64,000 nt of DNA from Auanema rhodensis (Eukaryota > Nematoda > Chromadorea > Rhabditida > Rhabditidae), in the NCBI GenBank assembly GCA_964057225.1, contig OZ059898.1:15663267-15727266 (forward strand), given 5' to 3'. The notes beneath the pieces are model-generated. The model was not told where the DNA came from. It searched no databases and saw nothing but the letters and a program-made list of their open reading frames with translations. Position numbers and translations under genes: made by a program. Positions within the stretch are counted from its first letter, which is position 1, and every line of letters starts with the position of its first letter. Shown piece by piece: positions 12,130-23,737 of the stretch.

Positions 12130-15100
12130 TTATGAAGGCTTCATATCTGGCCCGACATCTGAAAATGTAGACGTTATGTTTTGTAAAATAAATTTTTATA
12201 AATACCGGTAGCCCGTTTGCTACGTGGCCTTCTAACACCTGGAGGTGGTTGAGCTTCGATGAGGGGCATCTCTGGTGGTGGACTTCTGCCTCCATTAGAC
12301 CCTCCTGATGAATAGTAAACATGTCCACTGCGACTATGTCGTCTATGAGAGTGAGAGAGAGGCTCACCAAAGCTAAAAAGTGGTCAATAGTGAAAAAAAA
12401 ACATTTTAACTATCTCTTACTAATCATAGTGTGCTGGTGGTGGGGCATATCCAGGAAGGAAGTTGTGCATGGCCATTGGTTGACGACCATGACTTCTCGA
12501 CCTTCTACGGCTTGAAACGGTGCCGTCTTTCTTTTCTTTACGTTCGCCGTCACTTGGAGATGGATCCCTCATGAGACGATCAGATCGACGTCCCCTTGAT
12601 GGTTTCTTGACGATTGGCATTTGATCCATCATGAAGTCTTCTTGAGGAGACATAGTTCTAGTGTGTCGAATAGGTCGCTCATCTGCCCAAAGAAGTTCTT
12701 GAGTAGCAGGACGAGCAGCAGCCTCGCCATCGAAAGATGTGTTTGATAAATTAGGCATTTCGAAGCTACTCTCTGGCGCCTTGGGCTGAGATAATTGGAG
12801 TTCTTCCAATTTTCTCTTGAGCTCGAAAACTTGATGGAAGCTCTTGTGCTCCAACTTAGCAAAGTCAGCACGTACTTTCTTCAGCTCAGCATCGAGCTAA
12901 AAAGTAATAATTCATGAAGTAACTACAGAAAATGATTAACCTCCTTGATTCTGTCTTCTTTTTGTCTCTTTTCTTCTTGAAGTTCAACCAAATTTTCCCT
13001 AAGTTTCTGAAGATCATCTCTTAACTTGTTACAAGTCTGGAATACTCAGAATAAAAATAGTTTAAGAAATCTTCGAGCATACTGCATCTCGTTCTTCTAA
13101 CTTTCCGCCGTTTGCATTGATAAGAGCAAGAAGTTGATCAGCTCTTTCATTAGACTTAGTCTTTTCAAACTTTTCTCTTTCCAAATCTTCCCTTACAGTA
13201 TTGTACAATTCTTCTATCTTCTTCTTCTCGTTCACTGCTCTCTCCATATCTTGCCTTGAAAATATATATAAGAATATCAGAAAAGAAACAAATTATCATA
13301 CTTGGCAAGTTGGCATTCTTGTTCAAGTTTGCTTTGGAGGGCCTTCAACTTTATTATTTCTCTGATGTCGGCGGTAGGGGAAGATTTTTCCTTCTCTTCC
13401 TTTTCTTCTTTCTCTTCATACTCTGGTTCATCACCAAAGTCGGACCAACCTCCAGATCCTCCGGATTCTGCATATATATGTTTAACAAAACATATTGTGT
13501 TCATGTTACTTACCAGCAGCATCAGCATCCTTTCGCGCAGGCTCTTCAATACACATTTCAGAGGCTACTTTAAGTTCTTGTTTCAGTTGCTCGTTAGCAG
13601 TTACTAATTCAATTTTGTTCTGTTTCAGGTTCGAAATCTCAGCTTCTTTCTGGCGCACAGTCTCCATGGACTTGTCATAGTCAGCAATAACATTCTTCAA
13701 TTTATCGCGTTCAGCCTTACAGTCAGCTTCAATTCTTGTAAGAGCTTGGTGAGCTTCAACAAGTTCCTTATTAACTTTAGCTAATTCATTAGTAATGTTC
13801 TCCACTTGCTGTTCAGCACTTTCAGATCGTGTCTCGTACTGCGCAAGCTAAAAACAACTGGTACGCATTATTCTACAATTGGCGTCGCACCTTTTCTCTT
13901 TCCTTATTCAGAGCTGACTCGAGCAATTCCTTCTCATTTTTTTCGCGAGCAAAATCAATTTCCATTTGGGCAATTCTTAAAGAGGAAGTTAAGTTTTTTT
14001 AATACAAAAATACCTGTTTGTTAGTTGACTATTTTCAAATTTAACTGGTTCTATCTCACGGCGTAAAGCATTAATCTCATTGACGTATTCCTGACTTACA
14101 GCGGAATTATTACCAGCTCTGAAAAAAACAATAATATTTGAAGTTTCAGATAATATTTTAATTTTACCTCTTCAATTCATCCTCTCTGATAAGAATTTGT
14201 CCCCTAAGTTGATCATTCTCTACTTGAAGCTCTTTGTTTTTAGTACCAAGATCATGTGCTACTCTGAATAAATATGGTAAATTTATCAAGAAAAACTTTA
14301 TCAAACCTGCGATCAAAATAGAGAGAATCCCCATTATCAGACAAAAAGTAAGATACAAGATAGATGACAAAAGCAGTAATAACAAACAAGATGTTCAAGA
14401 TTATACCTACGCCTGAAGTATACAAACATTAAAAAAACACAAGTTACTAATTATTACCTGCGTCACTGAGATCTCCAACTGGAACAATAGATTTGACAAT
14501 ACCTATCACAGATTTCATTATATTTCCTAAGACACTCGGTTCAACTAAGAATAAATATAAATAAACTGCAAAAAATATGGTTATACCTGGGATAGAAGCA
14601 GTATCGGGAATAGGAACAAACTTATCAGAGAATCCTTCTTCGAATGGATTAGCTTTGAAAGGATCTTCCTGAGGTGGCGGTGAAGAAGCAATCTTACCAC
14701 AATCATCTCCATCACAAACACCCTAGATATTATAAGATTAATGATATCAAAGATAAAAAAGGGTACCTTATTAAAATCATTGTCCAATGGTGGCAGTTCA
14801 GAGGCTACCTCTGGTGGGGCATCGAATACACTAGGAACTGTTGTGGCTTCGAATGCACTAGGAACTGTTGTAGCTTCGATTACACTAGGAGCTGTTGTGG
14901 CTTCCAAAGGAATAGTTGGTTTAACTTGTTCAACAGGAGGGGAAACAGTCGTAGTTAACTAAAGTAAAATAAAATCATAGCTCACAATAATTTTAAAAAC
15001 AGGGAAATACCATATCAAGATTAATTGTAGGAATTGTAGTAGCTTCAGGTGCGGGAGGAGTTCGGGGAAGAGATTTAAATTCGGGAGTATTAGTAATAGG

Positions 15101-16795
15101 TTCGTTCGGAATAGGACTTGGGGCTTCGATTTCATTTATAATTTGAGAAGGTGTGACTGTTTCAATAGTCAAGGGTGGAAGAGTAACTGGCTCCTCAGTA
15201 GTTACCTAGAAAATACATAAAATACAATAACGATTAGGTTTGTAACTAACTTCAACAGGAGGTTCAGCAACAACAGGCTGTTCAGTAACAACAGGAGCTT
15301 CAGTAACAACAGGAGGTGCAACTGTGGTGACAACCTCCTCTACTACAGGTTTAGGATCCTCAGGGATTGTTTCCTCAATCTTGGTAGGCATGCTCTCTCT
15401 CTTTTCACGTATTTTTGCTTCCGCTTCTACGGCGACTTCCTTACCTTCAGCAATATCATGCTCTTCCTTAAATATTAAATAATTGATATCGAAATATAAA
15501 ACGGAAAAACTAACCAAGCTCTTTATAATTTCAGCGTCTTGCTTCATCATTTCCTCGATTTCCTTATCCATTTGAATGTCAAACTAAAATAAAAAAAAAA
15601 CATAAATTATTAGTTTTACGCGTAAATTACATCAGATTTTTTATCTCCATTCATTGCCGGAAAGCGAACATCCAAACCTTCTTCATCGAGATATGGGTTA
15701 GGAACTTCGGTTGGAGTAGGGGAGGCCTCCTTTTCTTCCACTTTTTCCACTGGTTTCTCTTCTTTGGGCTCCTTTTCTCCAACTACTTCAGGCGTTACTG
15801 GAACCTCTGGAGTTGCAATAGAATCAGCAACTACAGGAGGCTGTTCCGTGATCACAGGCACTTCTGTCTTGGGTACAATTGTTTCAGCTGTTTCAGCTGG
15901 AGCATTGTGTGCATGAGCATGATCTTCATGAGAATGCCCATGATCATCGTGGCTATGTCCATGATCATCGTGACTATGTCCATGATCACCATGACTATGT
16001 CCATGCCCACCGTGACTGTGACCATGTGCACCGTGACTATGACCATGTGCCTGATTGGGCTGGGGTATTGGAAACTCTTCCGGTGGTGGAAGCTTTTGTT
16101 CAGCAGCATAAATTTTAGCCTATAAAAGAAGAATGGTTTTCCAAAAACAAAACCAAAAGATTTACCTGAACATTGTAATCCCGCACAAGATCAAGCTCTG
16201 CATTTATAGAACCTTTAACACAATATTTACACAAAAAACCTTCATCGGACTGTATACCTGCTATCTTAGGTCCTCCGCTTGTGGGATTTTGAATAACAGT
16301 TTTTAGTTCAGTCTTTGTGACAATAGCATCGCGCAAAAACTCTACGTAAGGCCCTTTATCCACACTCGCTAAGAAAACTACTCCTGATTTTGTTGGATCT
16401 CCCAAAATCTTGAAAAACATTATTATAAAAAAGGCGAAAACATTTAACGTACTCTTCCTTCAATAATATCAATCCTATCACTGAATTTTATGGCAGTCAC
16501 TTCTATAGACTTATCCTCGCTAGCCTCCAAAAATGTAGGATGAGCCGAGGGTATATTTCGAATAAATTTAGCAGTGAATAAAACTTCTTCAAATAGATTT
16601 TGATAAACAGATATTGAAGAAAACTACTTACTATTACATATATCATCGCCACATATTTTAGTTTTTGGAGTAGCAACACGCTGTTTAGCAGATATACAGG
16701 TAAAAGTTAATAAATAAATCTTTAAAAAATTAATTAATATCATTATTGTAAAATGAACTTACTAAAAATGTTAATGAATGTTTTATCACATTCAT
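12130..16795 (-). CDS. TANGO1/MIA3-like ER exit-site cargo receptor
   Basis: Many exons join on the minus strand. The product starts with a signal peptide (MNVIKHSLTFLIYLLTFTCISA), then KTKICGDDICN and a small beta-rich lumenal domain that fits the SH3-like fold at the TANGO1/MIA N-terminus. Next is a histidine repeat built of HGHSHGD/HGHSHDD units (about 15910-16050), long acidic and Pro/Val/Thr-rich segments, one membrane helix (VGIILNILFVITAFVIYLVS, near 14350-14410), about 400 residues of cytoplasmic coiled coil, and a basic, RS- and proline-rich tail (PGYAPPPAHYD, SPPPEMPLIEAQPPPG) ending DMKPS. This domain order is that of TANGO1, which links bulky cargo such as collagen in the ER lumen to Sec23/Sec24 through its proline-rich tail. 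Role and location are inferred from architecture; sequence identity appears low. The histidine repeat is not a usual part of the family. Confidence 0.7.
15905..16055 (-). repeat. Histidine-rich tandem repeat in the TANGO1-like lumenal region
   Basis: About seven imperfect 18-21 nt units encode HGHSH followed by G/D-D/G-H. The DNA repeat is visible on the plus strand as recurring catgatcaccatgactatg-like units. The histidine spacing resembles metal-binding linkers in zinc transporters, so zinc or copper binding in the ER lumen is possible. Slippage during replication would explain the tandem form, and copy number may vary between strains. Confidence 0.75.
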
Positions 16796-17903
16796 TTTTT
16801 TAACAAAAAAAAATGAAAATTGAAAAAAAGCTACAATTTAACAGACTATCACAGATTCAGCTTCTCAATGGTTCTGAAATAACTAAATTCAGGTAATTTA
16901 GGGCTCTTATTATAGTAATCAATTTCAAAATATTTAAAAAATAATATTAAAATACTTAAAAATCGTTTCTGATAACCGGTGACGTTGTACACCGTGACGC
17001 TGTAGCCTACGCTACGTGTATCGAACGGACGGTTACTTCGTTGGACATAATCCAACTGTCATACTTATAATCAAAAAACTGTTATATCCTGCGAGTTATA
17101 TCACAAGATATTACGAATATAATTTTCAAATTAGCTATTTTAAACGATAATCTATTCAAATATTCTCGTTATATATATTTAACTAAAACAATACGCGTTT
17201 CGAAAAATAAATTGACATGCATGAAAACATGCAGTCATACGATTTCAATTTAGAAACATATCTTATATATGAAAATTAGTTATGCTATTATTTCTACTTA
17301 TTTTAGTAGGTAGAAGAATAAGTTTTCAGAAAAATGCTTTTAGAAATTAGAATTATCGAATGAAGTGCTTCTCCAATAATAAAACAATGTTGAAAGGAAT
17401 AGCATATCAATGTCATTAAACCCGTTCAAGTTGTTGTTCATATTAATTTTCCTTTTAAACATATGATTATTGCCAAAAAACGGTTGTAATACGTTGTTGA
17501 ATGTTTCATAATCTTGTTTATTTTTGATGCCAGTTAAGCTGTACTGTTAGGTAATCATAGTATCTATCATTGTTAAAAAAGCCTGGTTGGCGCGAAACAA
17601 AAGTAAAAGCTAGTATTTTATTGCTATTTTTTCCTTTAATAAGATGACTTTTGAACTTTTGTTCCAAGTTTTGCTTCAATCTTTCATCTCTTCTGAGAAA
17701 AACAAACTGATTTGACCCACTTCAAGAATTTCACATAGACATGCGTAATACGATTAGTTCGCCAGATTATGTTTAAATCAAAATATTTAAGTTCTAACTC
17801 TAACTATATTATCCTATTTTTTTTAAATATTTTAATATGAATTATTCTCGATCTCAAAGCTGGTTATGTTTCATACTAGATCTTGACTTTTTTCTTACAG
17901 ACA
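16796..17903. promoter_or_regulatory. Divergent intergenic region
   Basis: About 1.1 kb separates the start codons of the TANGO1-like gene (minus) and the TMEM254-like gene (plus), so both promoters must lie here or in upstream exons. I see no TATA box or transcription-factor site that I would call with confidence. A trans-splice-like acceptor (tttcttacag) precedes the plus-strand ATG by 3 nt. Confidence 0.4.
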
Positions 17904-18358
17904 ATGGCTGCAACTACTCGTAGCAGTTACTTTAAGACTCCAGCTTATTACTGGTGGTTGATAATTCCTTTCGGACTTTTTCTAAACTTCGTAAGTCTTG
18001 AAACTGTGATATGATTAATGAGCATGTGCTTTCAGCTTGCCTGGTACTCTCCAGAATCGCTTAAAACACCATTTTTGCCTGTAATCGGACCTTTTGCATC
18101 TCAAATTGGGCTAGAATACCCATTCGCGGTTCAGATCACCAACCTATTCGCTTTGCTAGCTCATATTGGAGAAGCTGGTTATGCATATCAGATTGCTTCC
18201 AAATGCAAAATGACGTCAGTCAAGAAACCAGTTTCGGAAATAACAAAATAATTTTCAGATTTTTCACCAAATTGATGTGGACCATCCAAACTTTCATCCT
18301 AGGCTTCCCATCGCTATCTTTGATCAGCCGCCATCAAGCTCGTAATAAGAGACGTTAA
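17904..18358 (+). CDS. TMEM254-like small membrane protein
   Basis: Three exons (17904-17990, 18036-18214, 18259-18358) encode 121 residues, close to the 123 of human TMEM254. There are three or four hydrophobic segments: WWLIIPFGLFLNFLAW, then FAVQITNLFALLAHIGEAGY, then IQTFILGFPSLSLI, and a basic end (RNKRR). A conserved-looking motif P-F-L-P-V-I-G-P-F-A precedes the second helix. The function of this family is poorly known; some members lie in the ER or mitochondria-associated membranes. The start is the ATG 3 nt after a strong acceptor. Its closest relative in the window is the C-terminal domain of the dehydrogenase encoded 0.45 kb away on the opposite strand, with which it aligns from end to end. 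Confidence 0.8.
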
Positions 18359-18804
18359 GCATACTCTCCTACATATGATATTAATAAAAAAAATTCCAAA
18401 CTTACGTGTTATTATGTGCCAATTTTTTAAATTAATAAATATTATTTAATTTATATATAATATTTTTCGAAATAATTGAAGAATTTAATCGTTCTATAAC
18501 TATAAATAATTAATTGAAGATATTCTTATATCCAATTGATGATTTTTCTCTGTCTGTTTATCAAGAAAAATCTCATAAATCATCTGTTATGAGAGATATC
18601 GATATGTTTGGAAGATCTGCAATTTCATAAATAATACATTATGGCAATGATTTTATGTAAACAACAACAATGTTTTTGTATTTTAATTTTATTAAAAGAT
18701 TAACAACAGTTTCAGAACAAAATGATACAATTATTAAACTATGTGTCATTAATATATTTACAAGATTAAAACTTTTTCGTTCTTCATGTGATAATCTTCA
18801 CTCT

Positions 18805-21286
18805 CTTCACAATTCTTTTTTCTTTTCTATATTTAAATAATTGAATAACATCATAACTGATGGTAAGCCCACTAAGAATGTTTGAACAAACCACTTGCAA
18901 CTACATGCCAGACTAGAAATTTAATGATTTTAGTAAAATCGTAAATTGAAAATGATATTTGTACCTGAAGCGTGCTTTATCACAAAGTATCATAACGTAA
19001 ATGCCTTCTGCTAGATGAGTCCCAATAAATAATACATTCAATATTAAAGCTAAAGATGGATATTGCATTCCAAACCAAGCAGCATATTCTCCAACGATAG
19101 GAAGAAGTGGATGGTTCAGAACTTCGGGATTCCACCACATATACTGAAATTAGTATTGGATAAGTTAAAAATAATATAAAAATAATTACAAAGTTAAAAA
19201 GCATCAACAATGGTAAGACCATCCACCATCCAATACATGGGCTATCAAAATAATCGGGAGGAGTAGGCAAAAGCTTCCTTTTGCTCTCTGTATTACTTGG
19301 ATCGTATTTGATGCCTAAATATTCCCTTAATGTCCGAGCAACATTGAATGACACTATTCTGAGAAAACAACGAATATTAATGATTTTTAAAGATAATTCA
19401 AATTCTTACCCTTTTACAAAGACGGTAAGAGTGACATAGTTAGGCACAAACGATATTACTTTCTCTTTCAGAATGTCATCCACCATCCGACGAGAGCATG
19501 AGTCAATACTCATGAATGGGAACCACCTGAGAGACCATTTTTTAAAAAATTACGAAAATTTACTTTGCTTTTAAAAAAAGTGAATTTTATGATATTTTTT
19601 CATAAATATTTGTACAAAACAAGAATTATGAGAAAAAAGAAGAGCACAAACATAAATAAAGAATAGTTGTGCAAAGTTTGAGTATAGTTTAATTCATGAA
19701 TATCTTTGTCTGAGCATAATGCAAATAAAAAACTCAAATTAAATTACATTTTCAAGAATATTATAATGAAATAAAGATAACAAACGTGCAAGTTGGACGA
19801 AGACCTGCATTGCAAACCATTGGAGTTCGTGCAAAATAAGGACATATCTAAATGAACACGCTGATGTTTGTATTGAATAGTTATATGATATGCTGTATTA
19901 TAAATCCAAGAAATAGTTAATTGCCTTATTTTATAGGAATTTACAACCGGAATTTACGTCTACAGAAAAACGACCGCACTATGTTTTGGAGCGAAACATA
20001 ATGGAATGGGATTGGGATCCTCATTAGCATAGAGTTCACGTAAAAACGTTATTTTTGGGTCAATCAGATAGTTGTTGTCATTTGGTTTCAAGGCAAAATT
20101 CAAATACATTGCAAACGACATTGATGGGAAATCACAAAAGTCTGACGAATTGTTCCAATTAGGTTTACTTACCGTCGTACATTTTATTCCCTCTAATCCC
20201 AAATCTCGTAGTTCCATTTGAAGACATTCCATTACTCCTCGGACAGCAAATTTGCTTGGACTAAAGCAGATTGTTTGGTTTGCTATTAAGTACATATATC
20301 AACTGAACCAGTAAGCTAAACCATATGTTTCTCCATAAAATCCAGCTATTGATGCAATAGAAACTATCTGGCCATCATTTCGTTTTTCCATTTCTCCCAG
20401 AAATGCCCGAATCGTCTGAAGCATCAAGAGATGATGAATATAGAGAGAATATTAAGACAGACATACATTAACAGTACCAATCACATTAACGTCAAAAGAT
20501 CGTCGAAGCTCTTCTGATGTAAGATCCATGAAAAACTTAAACGCAAGCACAGCAGCATTACACACAACAATATCAACTTTTCCTAAAAGATAAACAACAG
20601 TCATAAGCTTGTCCAGAACATTCGCAACACACCAAATTTGGCTTCTACTTCACGAGCTATATTATTCATATTATCTGCATCACTAATATCACATTTAAAT
20701 GCTGCTGCTTGTCCTCCCAGATCTAATATCCCTTTGACACAAGCCTCTACGGAACTCTGAGAATAATCTCTATTTAACCTGCCAAATATGACATTGAGAA
20801 GAATATTACCAAATTCACATCTAGACATGCGACATTGGCTTTATAATGAATAGCAAAAATTTCGGCCATTCGTTTGCCTAAGCCTGAGCCGGCTCCAGTA
20901 ATCACAATAGTTTTTCCAGTAACATCCTATCAAACAAAACAAAATACGAAAAAGAATTAAGAATAGAAAATAAAAAAAATAAAATTGAAAATACAAGAAA
21001 GCAAACCTTCTGTTTCAGATTAATCCATCTAAATATATCTCTAGGTATGTCAATTAGAATTAAATGCAAAATGACACCAAGAGTTGCAAGTAGTTTAAAT
21101 TCCCATTTATTATACATATCACGTGAGATCTAAAATAAAATACAATAATCATCATGTTTATTATCAAAATTTTAGAAAAATAAAACATTTAAATATTTAA
21201 ATATTTCAATTGAAAATTAAGAATCTTACAAGATGAATATTTTGGATATTTGGACGAACTACAAGTGGAAGAGCTTTATCATTCAT
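18805..21286 (-). CDS. SDR16C-type dehydrogenase fused to TMEM254-like domain
   Basis: Twelve exons give about 450 residues. An N-terminal hydrophobic helix (WEFKLLATLGVILHLILI) is followed by a classical SDR fold: cofactor motif TGAGSGLG, then NAAV in place of NNAG, SIASIAGFYG with the catalytic serine region, and YCPSK with catalytic Tyr and Lys, split by an intron. The RDH/17beta-HSD11-type C-terminus follows (VDDILKEKVISFVPNYVTLT, then ARTLREYLG). The exon 19181-19371 carries this SDR end and, with no stop or splice between, runs into TPPDYFDSPCIGWWMVLPLL, the beginning of a TMEM254-like domain completed by two more exons (ending KKKEL). SDR16C enzymes oxidise or reduce retinoids and steroids at the ER or on lipid droplets; substrate here is unknown. 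The third intron must end at ttctcag (about 20758) to keep frame; a nearer acceptor would break it. Confidence 0.82.
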
Positions 21287-21524
21287 TACTACCAGAATGA
21301 TTGATTGAAAAAGTGATTTTCTTTTGTAGTAAATGAGTCAATAATATGTTAACTTGTTTCATTTATCATCTATTTTCATCTAAAACAACTCATTTCATCC
21401 AAAAAAGAGAATCAAATAACAAAGCTATTTTTATATTTGAACTTGCAACATCAAATAAGAAATGTTCTAGAAAAAAAAAAGTTATAAGATAGAACATTTG
21501 TCAAGAGGTGCTGAAGTTATGAGA

Positions 21525-21560
21525 AAAGAGAGAGAGAGAGAGAGAGAGAAAAAGAGAGAG
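21525..21560. repeat. (AG)n microsatellite
   Basis: Nearly pure AG dinucleotide repeat with a short AAA interruption, directly upstream (relative to its direction) of the dehydrogenase gene. Confidence 0.9.
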
Positions 21561-23153
21561 ACATATACTTATAAGGACAAAATAATATTCTTAAGCATTA
21601 ACATTTGAAATAACGAATAGTTTGAGAAAGATGAATATGGGAATGACCCAATTTCTATAGTAATCGACAGATGATCAGCATAGGCATGAAAGTAACCCGA
21701 TAGAAGCTTCATACAGTTATGGGCTTGTTTTTTTGATTTGATAAACATGATAGTGATTAATATTGATCTGGAGAGTGGGATAACGCTCGAACATCTTTGT
21801 ACGAACATCAGTAGTCCGACTGTCCGTCAAGGCCGTCATTCAAGTAAACGGGTCACCAACACACAAAAATCTCACATTTTGGGACAATTTTCTACTTGAC
21901 AAAGATAATCTGCAATACATTGTAACAGTCCCGCATAGTCTTACTCTTGGGTTTTTCCAATAGACAGAAGGCCAGACAGATATATTTCTGGGCGTTAAGT
22001 GCAAATTTCATAACAAGTACAGAAAGTTAGTGAAGATGATTGAACACAATTCATTTCCTAAATCCTGATTTCAATAAATCTCTATAATAGCGGTATTCGT
22101 CAAATGACCTGATATCAAGCTCTTGAGATACAACTGCAGCACTAGTTTTCAAGACAAATCATTTCAAGTTCGTCGCGTATTTATAGAGAACATCATAAAG
22201 AGATGCTGAACTTTGATATTTGAGCGAGGGCAAAGTCATCTTACAGACTCGGGTTTGTAGAAATAACTGAGAAAAAGGAAAATAAGTAAATGACGTCATA
22301 TTCTAATAATGATTTAGTTTTATAGTTTAGATAAGCTTTCAAATATGCATGAAAGTTTCATATTTCATGCTAAAAAAGTGAGACACGTACAGGCAGTAGA
22401 TCACAAAAGTCTGCATAATCCATGAGTTCCAACATATAGCGGCTTTCAAACGAAGATACATATGACAAACTAACATGATATCTATATCTTCAATAGTATA
22501 AAATGTTTTTTCCTGACATATTACGTCATTTCGTGATCTTGTTACGTTCATTTTCAGTTTTTTTGCTGCATAAACACATGATAAACATAATTTTTCCGAT
22601 ATATTCATGAAATATCACCCGCTTTGCAATGTCCTTTCTGGCTATATTATCCCCGAAAATTCCGTTTGAGCTTTGCTGATTTTTCGTAAAATATGCCTTT
22701 TCATGCACAATTTGAAGCCACCCAAAAAGAAAAAGAGCAATTTCTCAGCCAGCATTTCCGAACCATTTAAGTTGTTTGTGTATTAAATATTCTGTGATGA
22801 GAATTTGAAAATATCTTGAGAGTGAAATGATACTCAGCTAGCTTTCAATACTGCTTGACGTATGTTCTTCCTCTTCAGCTATTTCATCATAGTTTCAAAA
22901 CTCTCGTAAATCTGAATATTAAACTTTACTCGGAACAAAAGATAGATATGCTAGAAGTATCACAAGGTACACCGGATATATCCGAATCATAGAAACGGCT
23001 TTTCCATATTCCATCTGCTACCTATAGTAGATTCATAAGCTTCTCCCCACTTCTCTCCCTCTCTCCCTCTCTCTCTTTCTCTATTTTTTGAAATTTTCCT
23101 CCTTCTACACGAATTACAAATTCAATATCTGAAATCAAATGCATTCTAGTAGA

Positions 23154-23242
23154 GTTGGTGTAGCTTAGCTATTGGCTGAAATATCGATTGCACTCCTCAG
23201 TAGAGAGCTGAAAGCTCCTCGGTTCTTTAAGCCCCACCAACC
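23154..23242 (+). ncRNA. tRNA-like pol III candidate
   Basis: The ends 23154-23160 (GTTGGTG) and 23235-23241 (CACCAAC) pair perfectly over 7 bp and enclose 88 nt, the size of a class II (Leu/Ser) tRNA. Inside are TAGCTTAGCTATTGG, which fits the pol III A box, GGTTCTTTAAGCC, a half-matching B box, and a small hairpin (GAGCTGAAAGCTC) where a variable arm would be. A run of nine T follows at 23263-23271, suitable as a pol III terminator. Against a working tRNA: the D stem is poor, the anticodon loop lacks T33, and the T stem does not pair. It could be a decayed tRNA, a tRNA-derived element, or another small pol III RNA. Confidence 0.35.
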
Positions 23243-23684
23243 ATTCCACTAGCCGTTTCGTCTTTTTTTTTCAAATCTTCACATATATTATATATAAATA
23301 TATAAATATTAATTAATTCATATATATATGTATATTTATAAATAAATTTTTCTTATTTTTTATATAACATTAGTCATAGACGATTGAAAATCAAATTTAT
23401 TGATAATTCATTATAATTTTCATAAATATCGAACATTTTATTTGATTTTTCTTGTATTTTAGATAAAGTATTATACATCAAAAATCCTTTTTCAGAAATA
23501 ATTACATATCTCATATATATATATATATATTGTCTTTATTTCTATAATCTTCTTTAGAATCTCTATAAAACTAAATATTAGATAAAAACTATATTTGCTT
23601 ATTATTATATGTGAAGCCTTTTCCTTTACTTTTTAGTAACTTTGTTGCTGGACTAAGGTTACTTCTTTCTTTTTCTCTGTATTG

Positions 23685-23737
23685 TCTTCTTCTTCTTCTT
23701 CTTCTTCTACTACTTCTTCTTCTTCTTCATCTTCTTT
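23685..23737. repeat. (TTC)n microsatellite
   Basis: Imperfect TTC/CTT trinucleotide tract in the gene desert, purely polypyrimidine on the plus strand. Confidence 0.9.

Noticed and set aside
20768-20815. Possible frameshift between the third and fourth exons of the dehydrogenase
   Set aside because: With the near acceptor (ggcag) the frame breaks, but the acceptor at ttctcag gives a 53-nt intron and joins LDVNL to SSVEAC in frame, so no lesion is needed.
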